Source: Geodermatophilus siccatus
GTDB lineage: Bacteria > Actinomycetota > Actinomycetes > Mycobacteriales > Geodermatophilaceae
Assembly (NCBI RefSeq): GCF_900103785.1
Contig: NZ_FNHE01000006.1
Span: 1 to 64,000 of the forward strand
Reading direction: 5' to 3'
DNA: 64,000 nucleotides
A program made the position numbers and the translations under genes. The notes under the pieces were generated by a model, which did no database searches, had not been told where the DNA came from, and saw only the letters and a program-made list of their open reading frames with translations. Positions 53,286 through 61,614 of the stretch are shown one piece after another (position 1 is the first letter of the stretch; every line of letters begins with the position of its first letter).

Positions 53286-55048
53286 TCGCCGGTGGTGACG
53301 ACCACGAGACCGGGCGTCGCGACGTCCGGGACCTCGAAGAAGCGCGACGCCGGGCCGCTGATCTGCGGGAACTGCTGGACCAGCTGGATCGCGGCGTCGT
53401 ACTGGGCCTGGTCGCCGTCGGTGTAGTAGACGGTCGTCGTCGCCACGTCGGCGCCGTCGTACTGCCCGACGCCCGCGGACGCCCAGCCCCCGGAGGTCAG
53501 CTCCGCGGCGATGTCCCCCGCCAAGCCGGAGACGCCCGTGGCGTTGAGCACGGTCACGGGCACGCGCACCGGCGTGGCGGGCGCGGCGTCGACCGGCGGC
53601 AGCGGCTGGACGTCCAGCGGCGGCAGGGCCGAGCTCGGCACGGCGGGGGCCGACGCCGTCGCGCTGGGCTCGGTCGAGGCGTCGCGCGAGACCTCCTGCG
53701 CCTCGGGCGAGGTGAAGGAGTAGACGCCGAGCACCACGAGGGCGACGACGGCCACGGCCAGCAGGCCCACCGCGGCGCGGCGCACCCCCGTGGTGCGCCG
53801 CTCCTCCTGGCGGGCGGCGCGGACGGCGCGCAGCCGCTCGGCCTCGGCGGCCTGGCGCTCCGCACGGAACGCGGCGCGGCCCCCGACGACGCCGGTGGAG
53901 CTGCCGGTGTCCGGCCCGCGGCGGTCCTCGTGGTCGTCCGGCCGGTCCGCGTCGTCGTACGCGTCGTCGAACCGGTCGTCGTCGAACTCGTCGTCGTGGA
54001 CGGGCGTGCGGTCGGGGATCGCCTCGGTCGCGGGCGCGGCCGCACGGGACGAGCCGGCGGGCGTGCGGTCGGGGATCGCCTCGGTGGCCGGCGGCGCGGG
54101 CGGGGCCTCGTCGCGGGTCCGGGAGGGGCTGGTCCAGTCGCGGTACCCCGGGGCGGCGCCGGGGGACGACGCGGCGGCCGACGGCCGGCCGGCGGACCAG
54201 GCGGGCTCGTCGTCGGGCTGGGCCGCGGCCGGGTGGCTCGTCGTCGCCGCGGTGCCGGCCGACGCCGCGTCGGCCGCCCACGGGCGGACCCGGTCCGCGG
54301 CACGGCGGCGGGGTGTCTCCGCGGGCCGGGCGGCCGGCGTCGGCGCCGGCTCGTCGGCCGGTTCGGGCGTGGGCACCGCCTGGAACGGGGCGACGGTGGT
54401 GCGGGGGGCAGCCGGCGCGGCCGGCGCCGCGGCCGCGGACGGCGGCACCGGCAGCCGCATGCGGGTCTGCGGCACGGGCTCCGCAGGCCGCCGGTCCGCG
54501 GACGGGGTCGGTCGCGGGCGACCGGCGGACGGCGCGGGACGGGCGGCCGACGGCGCCGGACGATCCGCGGACGGCGCGGGGCGAGCGGCACCGGCGACCG
54601 GGACCGGCACGGGACGGGCGGGGACCGCAGCGACGCGGCCGGCTCCGGCGGGACGGCTCCCCTGGGCGGCGGGCACGGCGGCACGTGCGGCGCCGGCGGC
54701 CGAGCTGCCGGTCCGTGCAGCGGTGGCACCGCGCGACGCGGCCGGGACGGCGGGGCGGGCGGGTGCGGCGGCGCGGGCCGGGACAGCGGCGCGTGACGGG
54801 CCGGCCGGCGGCACCGGGCGGCCCTGCGGGGGACGGGGGCGACCCGGGTCCTCCCCCGCCTCGAGCAGTCCGTCGCGCCGGCGGTCGGCGCGGCTGCGGT
54901 TGGGCGCCGTCGGGTGGTCACCCAGCTCGCGTGCGGCCGCAGGCGTGCCGGGCGGGCCGTCGGTGCGGCGTCGTCCGTGCGGGACGGGGGTGCTCCCCCG
55001 GTCCGTTCCGTCACCGCCTGGCGCGGCGTGCCTGCCCACGGTGACCAA
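53273..55048 (-). CDS. VirR-like LytR C-terminal domain protein
   Basis: A 591-residue membrane protein. The first 430 residues are Pro/Ala/Arg-rich and disordered, with a direct repeat PATEAIPDRTP and an acidic DDEFDDDRFDDAYDD stretch. One helix (VGLLAVAVVALVVLGVYSF, about 450-468) is followed by an exported part ending in a LytR_C domain (VPVTVLNATGVSGLAGDIAAELT to LVVVTTG). M. tuberculosis VirR (Rv0431), which affects envelope integrity, has the same domain and also sits beside a DUF3263 gene (Rv0430). The disordered part is far longer here. GTG/ATG start at 55048, two bases after the DUF3263 stop, suggests an operon. Confidence 0.8.
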   Translation of the reverse strand: MVTVGRHAAPGGDGTDRGSTPVPHGRRRTDGPPGTPAAARELGDHPTAPNRSRADRRRDGLLEAGEDPGRPRPPQGRPVPPAGPSRAAVPARAAAPARPAVPAASRGATAARTGSSAAGAARAAVPAAQGSRPAGAGRVAAVPARPVPVPVAGAARPAPSADRPAPSAARPAPSAGRPRPTPSADRRPAEPVPQTRMRLPVPPSAAAAPAAPAAPRTTVAPFQAVPTPEPADEPAPTPAARPAETPRRRAADRVRPWAADAASAGTAATTSHPAAAQPDDEPAWSAGRPSAAASSPGAAPGYRDWTSPSRTRDEAPPAPPATEAIPDRTPAGSSRAAAPATEAIPDRTPVHDDEFDDDRFDDAYDDADRPDDHEDRRGPDTGSSTGVVGGRAAFRAERQAAEAERLRAVRAARQEERRTTGVRRAAVGLLAVAVVALVVLGVYSFTSPEAQEVSRDASTEPSATASAPAVPSSALPPLDVQPLPPVDAAPATPVRVPVTVLNATGVSGLAGDIAAELTSGGWASAGVGQYDGADVATTTVYYTDGDQAQYDAAIQLVQQFPQISGPASRFFEVPDVATPGLVVVTTGEWLP

Positions 55049-55050
55049 AT

Positions 55051-55419
55051 CTAGAGGGCGCGGCCTCCGTTGCCCAGGAACTGAGACGATCGACGCTGTC
55101 CGCGCGCGGCGCGCAGCCGGCGCAGCCGCCGCACCAGCAGCGGGTCGGCCTCGAGTGCCGCAGGCCGGTCCACCAGGGCGTTGAGCACCTGGTAGTAGCG
55201 GGTCGGGGCCAGGCCGAAGCGGTCACGGATGGCCGTCTCCTTGGCACCGGGCCGACGCCACCACTGCCGCTCGAACGCGAGCATCTCGTGCTCGCGGCGG
55301 GTCAGGCCGCCGGGTCGGGCGGGCGGGTCGGGGACGGGAGCGGGGGTCGGGTCGGCCGCCGGGGGAAGAGGCACCTCGCCCCCCGGCGGGGAGACCGCGG
55401 GAGCTGGTTCGGCAGACAC
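55051..55419 (-). CDS. DUF3263 domain-containing protein
   Basis: A 122-residue protein. After a 45-residue Pro-rich N-terminus comes the DUF3263 core GLTRREHEMLAFERQWWRRPGAKETAIRDRFGLAPTRYYQVLNALVD, a probable DNA-binding helical domain (it resembles a winged or HTH motif). GTG 55419 has AAGGAGGA seven bases upstream, a near-perfect Shine-Dalgarno. In mycobacteria the same pair (Rv0430-Rv0431) is conserved. It heads a likely four-gene transcript: DUF3263, LytR_C protein, hydrolase-ABC fusion, permease. Confidence 0.9.
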   Translation of the reverse strand: MSAEPAPAVSPPGGEVPLPPAADPTPAPVPDPPARPGGLTRREHEMLAFERQWWRRPGAKETAIRDRFGLAPTRYYQVLNALVDRPAALEADPLLVRRLRRLRAARGQRRSSQFLGNGGRAL

Positions 55420-55547
55420 GGGAGTCCTCCTTCGGAACACCCCCGACGGTAGTCCCGCCCACCGACATCTCCGAGCCGCCGGCAGCCCCCGTGCCGGGTC
55501 CCGCGCCGGCCCTGTCCCGGGTCCCGCCCGGAGCTCGCGGGGAGTGG

Positions 55548-55564
55548 GGAGGACGGGGTCCTCC
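55548..55564 (-). terminator. Hairpin behind rarD (GGAGGAC type)
   Basis: GGAGGAC-GGG-GTCCTCC, one base past the rarD stop. Identical stem to the hairpin at 32635. It also separates rarD from the DUF3263 operon. Confidence 0.6.
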
Positions 55565-55565
55565 T

Positions 55566-56492
55566 TCAGACCGGTGCGGGCGTGGCCTCCGCCGTCCGCC
55601 TGCGGACGGTGGCGCGGGCGTTGCGCAGGCTGTCGACCGTGAAGACGGCCAGGGCGATCCAGACGATGACGAAGCCGGCCAGCCGGGCCGGCGGCATGGG
55701 CTCCCCGTAGAGAAAGACGCCGATCGCCAGCTGCATGAGCGGCGTGACGTACTGCAGCAGGCCCACCGTGGACAGGGGGATGCGCCGCGTCGCGCCGGCG
55801 AACAGCAGCAGCGGGACGGCGGTCGCCACGCCCGAGCTCAGGAGCAGCAGCAGGTGGCCGGTGCCGGCGCTGCCCGCCGTCCCCTCCCCCCGCGCGTGCA
55901 GGACGGCGAGGACCGCCACCGCGGGGACGACGACCAGCGCGGTCTCCACGAACAGCCCCGGCGCGGCCGCGACGCGGACCAGCTTCTTCATCAGCCCGTA
56001 CAGGCCGAAGCTGACCGCCAGCGCCAGGGCGATCCACGGCGGGCGGCCGTAGTCGACGGTGAGCACGCCCACCGCGACCGCGGCGATCCCGACGGCGACC
56101 CACTGCAGCCGGCGCAGCCGCTCGGCGAACACCACGACGCCGAGCAGCACGCTGACCAGCGGGTTGATGAAGTAGCCCAGCGAGGTCTCGACCACGTGCC
56201 CGGAGTTGACGGCGTAGACGAAGACCAGCCAGTTGGCGGCGATGAGGACCGCGGCGCCGGACAGCACCAGCAGCGCACGGCGGTCGGTGACCGTTGCGCG
56301 CACCTGCGGCCAGGCGCGCACCGCGGTCAGCAGGACGGCGACGAACAGCAGCGACCAGATGACCCGGTGGGCCACGATCTCCAGCCCGCCGGCGGGCTCG
56401 AGGAGGGGGAAGTACAGCGGGAACATCCCCCAGAGGCCGTACGCGGCCAGTCCGGAGGCGACCCCGGCGCGCCGCTCGTCCACCCGCGGCAC
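55566..56492 (-). CDS. rarD: EamA family transporter RarD
   Basis: A 308-residue drug/metabolite transporter with about ten helices in two EamA repeats. The start ASGLAAYGLWGMFPLYFPLLEP and AHRVIWSLLFVA are typical of RarD (chloramphenicol-sensitive) proteins, and NWLVFVYAVNSGHVVETSLGYFINPL marks the middle of the protein. GTG 56492 is the normal start. The substrate is unknown. It follows a CBS-domain gene on the same strand, with a repeat-family hairpin between them. Confidence 0.9.
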   Translation of the reverse strand: MPRVDERRAGVASGLAAYGLWGMFPLYFPLLEPAGGLEIVAHRVIWSLLFVAVLLTAVRAWPQVRATVTDRRALLVLSGAAVLIAANWLVFVYAVNSGHVVETSLGYFINPLVSVLLGVVVFAERLRRLQWVAVGIAAVAVGVLTVDYGRPPWIALALAVSFGLYGLMKKLVRVAAAPGLFVETALVVVPAVAVLAVLHARGEGTAGSAGTGHLLLLLSSGVATAVPLLLFAGATRRIPLSTVGLLQYVTPLMQLAIGVFLYGEPMPPARLAGFVIVWIALAVFTVDSLRNARATVRRRTAEATPAPV

Positions 56493-56522
56493 GCTACGCC
56501 TGGCCCCGTCCCGAACCTGTGG

Positions 56523-56537
56523 CCGTCCGGAGGACGG
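56523..56537 (-). terminator. Hairpin behind CBS-domain gene
   Basis: CCGTCC-GGA-GGACGG, six bases after the CBS gene's stop (minus strand). The GGA loop and position match the covarying hairpin family at 22.0 and 46.4 kb, but the rest of the repeat is absent. Confidence 0.5.
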
Positions 56538-56543
56538 GGTCCC

Positions 56544-56975
56544 TCACCCGGTCTGGATGTAGTCGACCAGCTGGGCGCGCTCCTCCTCCAGCTGGTCGAG
56601 CCGGGCCTTGACGACGTCGCCGATGGAGACGATGCCCACCAGCGCGCCGTGCTCGACGACGGGGACGTGCCGCACCCGGTGCTCGGTCATCGTGCGGGCC
56701 AGCTCCTCGACGCCCGCGTCCGGGACGCAGGTGTGCACCTGCGCGGTCATCACGCTGGCGACCGGGTCGGCGAGCAGCCCGGCGCCGCGCTCGTGCAGCG
56801 CCCGGACGACGTCCCGCTCGGAGACGATCCCGTCGACGCGGCGTCCGTCCTGGGAGACCACCAGGGCGCCGACCCCGTGCTCGGCGAGCAGCGCGAGGGC
56901 GGTGCGGACGCTGGCGGCCGCGTCGACGGTGGCGACGTCGGCTCCCTTGCGGCGGAGCAGCTGACGGATGTGCAT
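56544..56975 (-). CDS. Tandem CBS-domain protein
   Basis: A 143-residue protein of two CBS domains: VATVDAAASVRTALALLAEHGVGALVVSQ with GIVSERDVVRAL, then CVPDAGVEELARTMTEHRVRHVPVVE with GIVSIGDVVKARL. CBS pairs bind adenosine nucleotides such as AMP, ATP or SAM and act as energy sensors. ATG 56975 has GAGGAGG at good distance. No enzyme domain is attached, so it is probably a free-standing sensor. It is divergent from the DUF5313 gene across about 90 bases. Confidence 0.9.
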   Translation of the reverse strand: MHIRQLLRRKGADVATVDAAASVRTALALLAEHGVGALVVSQDGRRVDGIVSERDVVRALHERGAGLLADPVASVMTAQVHTCVPDAGVEELARTMTEHRVRHVPVVEHGALVGIVSIGDVVKARLDQLEEERAQLVDYIQTG

Positions 56976-57066
56976 GCCGGACCTCCTCGCCATCGGGTCG
57001 CGCGGGCCGAGTGTGCTCCCGGTCGCAGGCCCCCGGCAACGCCCGGAGCGGCCTACCGTCGTCGGT

Positions 57067-57477
57067 GTGCGAACCCGTACCGAGACGCGTCGACCCACGC
57101 CGCTGCAGTGGGTGCGTTACGCGCTGGGCGGCCGGCTGCCGCGGGAGCTCTCCCCGTGGGTCCTGGCCGACACGACGGAGCCCGGCTGGGTGCGCCGCCA
57201 CCTGACGCGGGCGGTGGTGCAGCTGCTGCCGGTGCTCGTGCTGTGCGTCGCCGTCGTCCCCGTGCCGCTGGTCTACCGGCTCTCCGCCGCCGGCGGCGGG
57301 CTGCTCATGGGGCTCATCTTCTCGACGGCGTTCATGGTCGAGACCACCGAGCACCGGGTCGCCAAGGCCGGCTACCCGCCGGGCACGGCGGCGCGGCTGC
57401 GGGCCGAGCGCAGCGAGCGGGAGCAGCTCGAGCGCCGCTCCCCCTACCGGCGGGACGGCGCCGGCAGCTTCGATTGA
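57067..57477 (+). CDS. DUF5313 domain-containing membrane protein
   Basis: A 136-residue protein. The first half has TPLQWVRYALGGRLPRELSPWVLADTT and WVRRHLTRAVVQLLP; two helices follow (VLVLCVAVVPVPLVYRL and GGLLMGLIFSTAFMVE). This is the layout of DUF5313, an actinobacterial membrane family of unknown function (also in mycobacteria). GTG 57067 was chosen over the longer frame. The 3' end is followed at once by an R-family repeat. Confidence 0.7.
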   Translation: MRTRTETRRPTPLQWVRYALGGRLPRELSPWVLADTTEPGWVRRHLTRAVVQLLPVLVLCVAVVPVPLVYRLSAAGGGLLMGLIFSTAFMVETTEHRVAKAGYPPGTAARLRAERSEREQLERRSPYRRDGAGSFD

Positions 57478-57529
57478 GGACCCCGCTGCCCTCCACCGCT
57501 CACGCGTTCGCGGCGGGACCCTGCGGCGG
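57477..57529 (+). repeat. 3'-UTR repeat family R copy 4
   Basis: Begins AGGACCCCGCTGCCCTCCAC directly behind the DUF5313 stop and continues CGCTCACGCGTTCGCGGCGGGACCC. It is degenerate compared with copies 1-3 (CTCAC for CTCGC). The gap to the dodecin stop is 6 bases, so it may serve both convergent genes. Confidence 0.55.
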
Positions 57530-57534
57530 AACCA

Positions 57535-57744
57535 TCAGTCCTCGACGCGGAAGCCGATGGACAGCCGCACCTGGAAGTAGTTGACGTCGCCGTCGACCAC
57601 CTGGCCGCGGATCTCCTTGGTCTCGAACCACTCGATGTGCCGCACCGTCTGCGCGGCCTTGCGGATCGCGGTGCGGATGGCGTCGTCGACGCTGGTCTGG
57701 CTGCTGCCGACGATCTCGCTCAGCCGGTAGACGTGGTCGGACAC
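57535..57744 (-). CDS. Dodecin family flavin-binding protein
   Basis: A 69-residue dodecin, a dodecameric flavin storage/buffering protein. Family consensus is visible: HVYRLSEIVGSSQTSVDDAIRTAI, AQTVRHIEWFETKEIRGQV (with the flavin-binding Trp) and DVNYFQVRLSIGFRVED. Full length. ATG 57744 is normal. It stands alone, convergent with the DUF5313 gene. Confidence 0.95.
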   Translation of the reverse strand: MSDHVYRLSEIVGSSQTSVDDAIRTAIRKAAQTVRHIEWFETKEIRGQVVDGDVNYFQVRLSIGFRVED

Positions 57745-57941
57745 GGCCGCCTCCAGGGTTCGACGCCGGCGCCGTCGTCTCGCCGCCGGCCGACCGCCAC
57801 GCTAGCGGCGGGCCACCCGGACCACCACGGGACGGGCTTTACCCAGTCCTTACCCGGCGCTGGTCCCGCACTGGCCGCCGACCGCCTAGCGTGGGAGGGA
57901 CCCCCTCTCACGCCCCCTCGGACACCCGCGGCAGGACGACG

Positions 57942-58373
57942 ATGACGGATCTGCACCTCGTGGTCGGTGGTCTGCTCACGCGCGACCCCGTGCTGGCGCC
58001 CCTGCTGCTGAACCACGCCGCTGCCCTGCAGTGGGCGCAGGCGCCGGCACCGACCTCGATCGCCCCGAGCTGGGCGGCCGACGAGCGCCCCGGTGCCCCC
58101 GACGGCGGTGAGCTGCTCACCGTCGAGGCGCACGTGTCCCGGGACACCCCGCACCCGCACCGCTGCCTGGACACGGTGCTCGACACGGTGCACGCGGTCC
58201 TGACCCGCGGGCCGATCCGCGTCGAGCGCCTGGCCGACGCCGACGTCCCGGACATCGGCGGGGGGACCGTCTCCCGTGCCGCCACCTGGGCGCTGACCCT
58301 GGCCGCGCCGGACGTCCTCGACCGGCCGGCCACCGGCTACCGATCGTCGGGAGCGGCCAGCTCCAACCGGTAG
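57942..58373 (+). CDS. Hypothetical protein
   Basis: A 143-residue soluble protein starting MTDLHLVVGGLLTRDPVLAP, with no membrane helix, Cys cluster or recognised motif. It contains His-rich spacing (SRDTPHPHRCLDTVLDTVHAVL). The coding frame has normal codon use. The ATG at 57942 has GCAGGACGACG upstream, a weak site. The last 37 bases overlap the convergent response regulator gene, which makes the precise end uncertain. No function is suggested by the context. Confidence 0.55.
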   Translation: MTDLHLVVGGLLTRDPVLAPLLLNHAAALQWAQAPAPTSIAPSWAADERPGAPDGGELLTVEAHVSRDTPHPHRCLDTVLDTVHAVLTRGPIRVERLADADVPDIGGGTVSRAATWALTLAAPDVLDRPATGYRSSGAASSNR

Positions 58374-59050
58374 CCGTGCCCGCGCACGGTGACGATCTGC
58401 GGTACCCGGCGGCCGGGCGGGGCGACCTCCTGCAGCTTGCGCCGCAGCGCCGCGACGTGGACGTCGAGGGTCTTCGTCGAGCCGAACCAGTTCTCGTCCC
58501 AGACGTCGGCCATCAGCTGCTCCCGGCTGTGCGCCACCTCGGGCTGGGCGGCCAGGCGCGCGAGCAGGTCGAACTCCTTCGGTCGCAGGTGCACCTCGCC
58601 GCCGGCCACCGTGACCCGGTGCCGGGCGACGTCGACCACCAGGTCACCCACGGCGCGGACGGCGGGCCCGGTCGTCCCGCTGCTGCCACCGCGGCGCAGG
58701 TGGGCCCGGAGGCGGGCGTGCAGCTCGGCCAGCCGGACCGGTTTGACCAGGTAGTCGTCGGCGCCCGCCTCCAGGCCGACGACGACGTCCATCTCCGCCG
58801 AGCGCGCCGTCAGCATCACCAGCACGCACCCCGGCTGGGTGGCCCGCAGCTGCCGGCACACCTCCACGCCGTCGAGGTCCGGTAGGCCGAGGTCGAGCAG
58901 GACGAGGTCGACCGGGGTAGCGGCGGCGCGAGCCAGACCCGCGGCACCGGTGCGCTCCCAGGCCACGTCGTAGGCGTGGCTGCGCAGGCTCGACACCAGC
59001 GCCTCGCCGATGGACGTGTCGTCCTCGACCAGCAGGACTCGACCGGCCAT
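58337..59050 (-). CDS. OmpR-type response regulator
   Basis: A 237-residue regulator. The receiver domain has Asp10/Asp11 (VLLVEDD), the phosphorylated Asp53 in LVLLDLGLPDLDG, Thr81 and Lys103 (DYLVKPVRLAEL). The C-terminal winged helix has VHLRPKEFDLLARLAAQPEV, TLDVHVAALRRKL and VRGHGYRLE. ATG 59050 directly precedes the domain. It is divergent from the histidine kinase across 130 bases, so they probably share a control region. Target genes are unknown. Confidence 0.95.
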   Translation of the reverse strand: MAGRVLLVEDDTSIGEALVSSLRSHAYDVAWERTGAAGLARAAATPVDLVLLDLGLPDLDGVEVCRQLRATQPGCVLVMLTARSAEMDVVVGLEAGADDYLVKPVRLAELHARLRAHLRRGGSSGTTGPAVRAVGDLVVDVARHRVTVAGGEVHLRPKEFDLLARLAAQPEVAHSREQLMADVWDENWFGSTKTLDVHVAALRRKLQEVAPPGRRVPQIVTVRGHGYRLELAAPDDR

Positions 59051-59180
59051 GCGGGCATGGTGGCACCGCCTCCCCGGCCGCGGGCCCCGTCCGGGCGCGG
59101 CGGGATGCGGTGACAGCGCCCGCCGGCCGGAGCACGCTGACGGTCCCGAGGACCGTGACCGCCCGAGAGAGGTCCCGCCC

Positions 59181-60521
59181 GTGCGCACCCGGATCGTCGC
59201 TCTCGCCGTCCTGACCTCCGTGCTCGCCACCTGTCTGTTCGCGGTCCCCCTGGCCGTGGCGGTGCTCGACTACTCGGTGCAGCACGAACGCACCCACCTC
59301 GAGCGCGCCGCGAGTTACGTGGCGATCGAGGTCTCCGGGGAGGTCTACGACGGGGACCCGATCGACCCCGAGGACCTCGAGGTCTACGACGAGGACTACG
59401 CCGTGGCCGTCTTCGACGAGGACGGCGACCGGCAGGCCGGCGCCGTCCCGGGCGACCACTCCCGGCTGCTCTCCCGGGCCCTCGACGGTGAGGTGGGTTC
59501 GCGGACGGGGGGCGACCTCCTGCTGGCCGCCTTCCCCATCACGCACTCCGACGACGTGGTCGGCGCCGTGCTCGTGGCCACGCCGCGGACCACCGTGCTG
59601 TTGAACGTGAGCGTCCTCTGGGGGGCGATGGCCGGCCTGGCGGCTGCCGCGGTGGCGGTCGCCTGGTTGGTCGGACGACGGCAGGCCCGCCGGCTGGCCC
59701 GGCCGCTGGAGGACCTGGAGGAGAGCGCCCGGCGGCTGGGGGACGGCGACTTCAGCGTCCGCAGCCACCGGGGCGGGATCGAGGAGATCGACGCGGTGGG
59801 TGCCGCGCTCGACGCGACCGCGATGCGCCTGGACGAGCTGCTCGCCCGCGAGCGCGCCTTCTCCGCCGACGCCTCCCACCAGCTCCGGACCCCGTTGGCG
59901 GGCATGCGGCTGCGCCTGGAGGCGGCGCTCGAGCGCTCCGACGCCGATCCGCGGCCGGCGATCGCCGCGACCCTCGTCGACGCCGACCGCCTCGAGGCGA
60001 TCATCGACGAGCTGCTGACCCTGGCCCGGGTCGGGCAGCGCGCGCGGGACGCTCTGGTGGAGCCGCTGGACCTGGACACCCTGATCGGGGAGCTGTCGCC
60101 GGAGTGGGGCGCGCGCCTGGCACTGCACGGCCGCGACCTCGCCGTGCGGGTCGACCCGGACGCCCCGCACGCGCGGGCGTCGGGCGCGGCGGTGCGTCAG
60201 GTGCTCGGGGTCCTGCTCGACAACGCCGTCACCCACGGCCGCGGAACGGTCACGGTCGCCGTCCGCGAGGCCCCCGGAGCCGTCGCGGTGGACGTCGCCG
60301 ACGAGGGCCCGGGCGTCCACGACCCCGAGAACGTGCTCTTCGCCCACCAGGCCGACCGCCGGGACGGACACGGCATCGGCCTGGCCCTGGCCCGTCGCCT
60401 GGTGGAGGCCGAGCAGGGCCGGCTGACCCTGACGCGGGTGTCGCCGCCGGTGTTCACGCTGCTGCTGCCGACCGCGGTGCGCGAGGACGACGCCGTCCCG
60501 GCCCGGCAGCCCGGCGGCTGA
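59181..60521 (+). CDS. Sensor histidine kinase
   Basis: A 446-residue kinase partnering the divergent regulator. An N-terminal helix, a strongly acidic extracellular region of about 120 residues (GDPIDPEDLEVYDEDYAVAVFDEDGD), a second helix (about 140-165) and a HAMP segment (RQARRLARPLEDLEES) precede the H-box FSADASHQLRTPLAG with His near residue 233. The N-box (VLGVLLDNAVTHGRG), DEGPGV and GHGIGLALARRLVE form the ATPase. The acidic sensor could bind cations or cationic peptides (inference). GTG 59181 follows GAGAGAGGT. Confidence 0.95.
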   Translation: MRTRIVALAVLTSVLATCLFAVPLAVAVLDYSVQHERTHLERAASYVAIEVSGEVYDGDPIDPEDLEVYDEDYAVAVFDEDGDRQAGAVPGDHSRLLSRALDGEVGSRTGGDLLLAAFPITHSDDVVGAVLVATPRTTVLLNVSVLWGAMAGLAAAAVAVAWLVGRRQARRLARPLEDLEESARRLGDGDFSVRSHRGGIEEIDAVGAALDATAMRLDELLARERAFSADASHQLRTPLAGMRLRLEAALERSDADPRPAIAATLVDADRLEAIIDELLTLARVGQRARDALVEPLDLDTLIGELSPEWGARLALHGRDLAVRVDPDAPHARASGAAVRQVLGVLLDNAVTHGRGTVTVAVREAPGAVAVDVADEGPGVHDPENVLFAHQADRRDGHGIGLALARRLVEAEQGRLTLTRVSPPVFTLLLPTAVREDDAVPARQPGG

Positions 60522-60559
60522 GGTCCGCCCCGGCCGCCGGGCGGTGCCGGCCCTCGGGC

Positions 60560-60685
60560 CTACTCCCTGGCCCCGCCGGCGTCGTGGTGGCGCTCGGCCC
60601 GCCTGCTCTGGTGCCAGTACACGCCTGCAGTGAGCGCGATCAGCACGACGATGACCGCCATGATGACCAGGTCCAGCAGTGACAC
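60560..60685 (-). CDS. Small single-helix membrane protein (41 aa)
   Basis: VSLLDLVIMAVIVVLIALTAGVYW followed by a basic, His-containing tail of about 18 residues (HQSRRAERHHDAGG). GTG 60685 is preceded by AGGGTGGGA. One membrane helix near residues 3-23. Too short for a family assignment; reality rests on the ribosome binding site and helix. It converges with the histidine kinase gene. Confidence 0.45.
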   Translation of the reverse strand: MSLLDLVIMAVIVVLIALTAGVYWHQSRRAERHHDAGGARE

Positions 60686-61028
60686 CGGTATCCCACCCTT
60701 CCGTCGTCGTCCGGACGTGCCGCGCACGAGTGCCCCTGCGCCGGTGCCGTGACCGGGCACCGGTGGCAGGGGCCGGACACCCACCTCGGGCGTCCGGCTC
60801 CCCGGACCCGAGCGGGAGGGCGACCGGAGTACCGGCCACGACCTCCGTGCGGCAGCTCCGATGCGGTACCGGTCCAGCCCCGAGACGGGCTGGACCGCTG
60901 TGGTCACGGCCGGGGACGCTAGGAGTGCGGATGTGTTCCGGTGTCGAGCCGGACGACGCTTTACCGAGTTCTTGCCGTCCGTTTGCCCGCGGCAGCGACC
61001 GCCGGCACCGGACGACGTGAGCTGTGTG
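60686..61028. other. 343-bp gap before tRNA gene
   Basis: I see no supported gene. It should contain the promoter of the small membrane protein. An inverted repeat GTCCAGCCC-N4-GGGCTGGAC lies at about 60874-60895. The rest is featureless GC-rich sequence with scattered short complementary segments. Confidence 0.35.
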
Positions 61029-61101
61029 AGCCGACGGGGGGACTCGAACCCCCAACCGCCCGATTACAAGTCGGGTGCGCTACCAGTTGCGCCACGCCGG
61101 C
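61029..61101 (-). tRNA. tRNA-Thr (anticodon TGT)
   Basis: Minus strand, 73 bases. Acceptor stem GCCGGCG pairs with CGTCGGC (one G-U). The D arm is GCGC-AACTGGTA-GCGC, the anticodon stem-loop CCCGA-CTTGTAA-TCGGG gives anticodon TGT (61066-61068), and the T arm is GGGGG-TTCGAGT-CCCCC. The CCA end is not encoded. It is not adjacent to any integrase, so there is no sign of use as an attachment site. Confidence 0.95.
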
Positions 61102-61208
61102 GGGACACGGGACCAGGTCCCGGGGACAAGCATAGGGAGACCGCAGGGGAGAGCTCCTCGGCGTCCGCCGGGAGGCCACCCCGGTCCGCTGCGACCCGGG
61201 GCACCCGG

Positions 61209-61590
61209 TCAGCCCTTGAGTCGCTTCATGGTCTGGTGGGAGACGGCGCGGGCGACGGCCGGCAACCCGATCAGCTTCGACATCTGGAACGCCTCGAAGG
61301 CCTCGGCGTCCGCGACGGCCACGTGCACGAAGTAGTCGGGCTTCCCGAACAGCCGCCGGACGGCGACCACCTCGTCGAAGGCCACGACGCTGGTCTCGAA
61401 CTCCTCGACGGTGCGCCGGTCGTTGGCCGCGATCTCGACGGCGACGACCACCTCGAAGGCGCGTCCGGCGGCACGGGGGTCGATGACGGCCCGGTACCCG
61501 GTGATGACCCCCTCGGCCTCCAGCCGCTTCACCCGGCGCAGGCACGGCGGCGGGGTGAGCCCGACCCGGGCGGCCGCGGCGACGCCGTCC
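61209..61590 (-). pseudogene. Lrp/AsnC-family regulator lacking its N-terminus
   Basis: About 127 residues of an Lrp/AsnC regulator: AAAARVGLTPPPCLRRVKRLEAEGVITGYRAV is the second half of the HTH, then the ligand-binding RAM domain (FEVVVAVEI, FGKPDYFVHVAVADAEAF, LPAVARAVSHQTMKRLKG). The usual first 20 residues (LDxxDRxIL... first helix) are missing. No ATG, GTG or TTG lies near in frame; upstream the frame runs antisense through azlD. The abrupt junction is at about 61585-61600. Read as a deletion that removed the 5' end, the divergent promoter and most of azlC. Low chance of a functional regulator. Confidence 0.7.
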
Positions 61591-61614
61591 GGCCCTACGA
61601 GCGGGAGGCCGTCC

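Noticed and set aside
61029..61101. tRNA-Thr as an integration site
   Set aside because: No integrase, no direct repeat of the tRNA 3' end nearby, and flanking genes are ordinary chromosomal genes.
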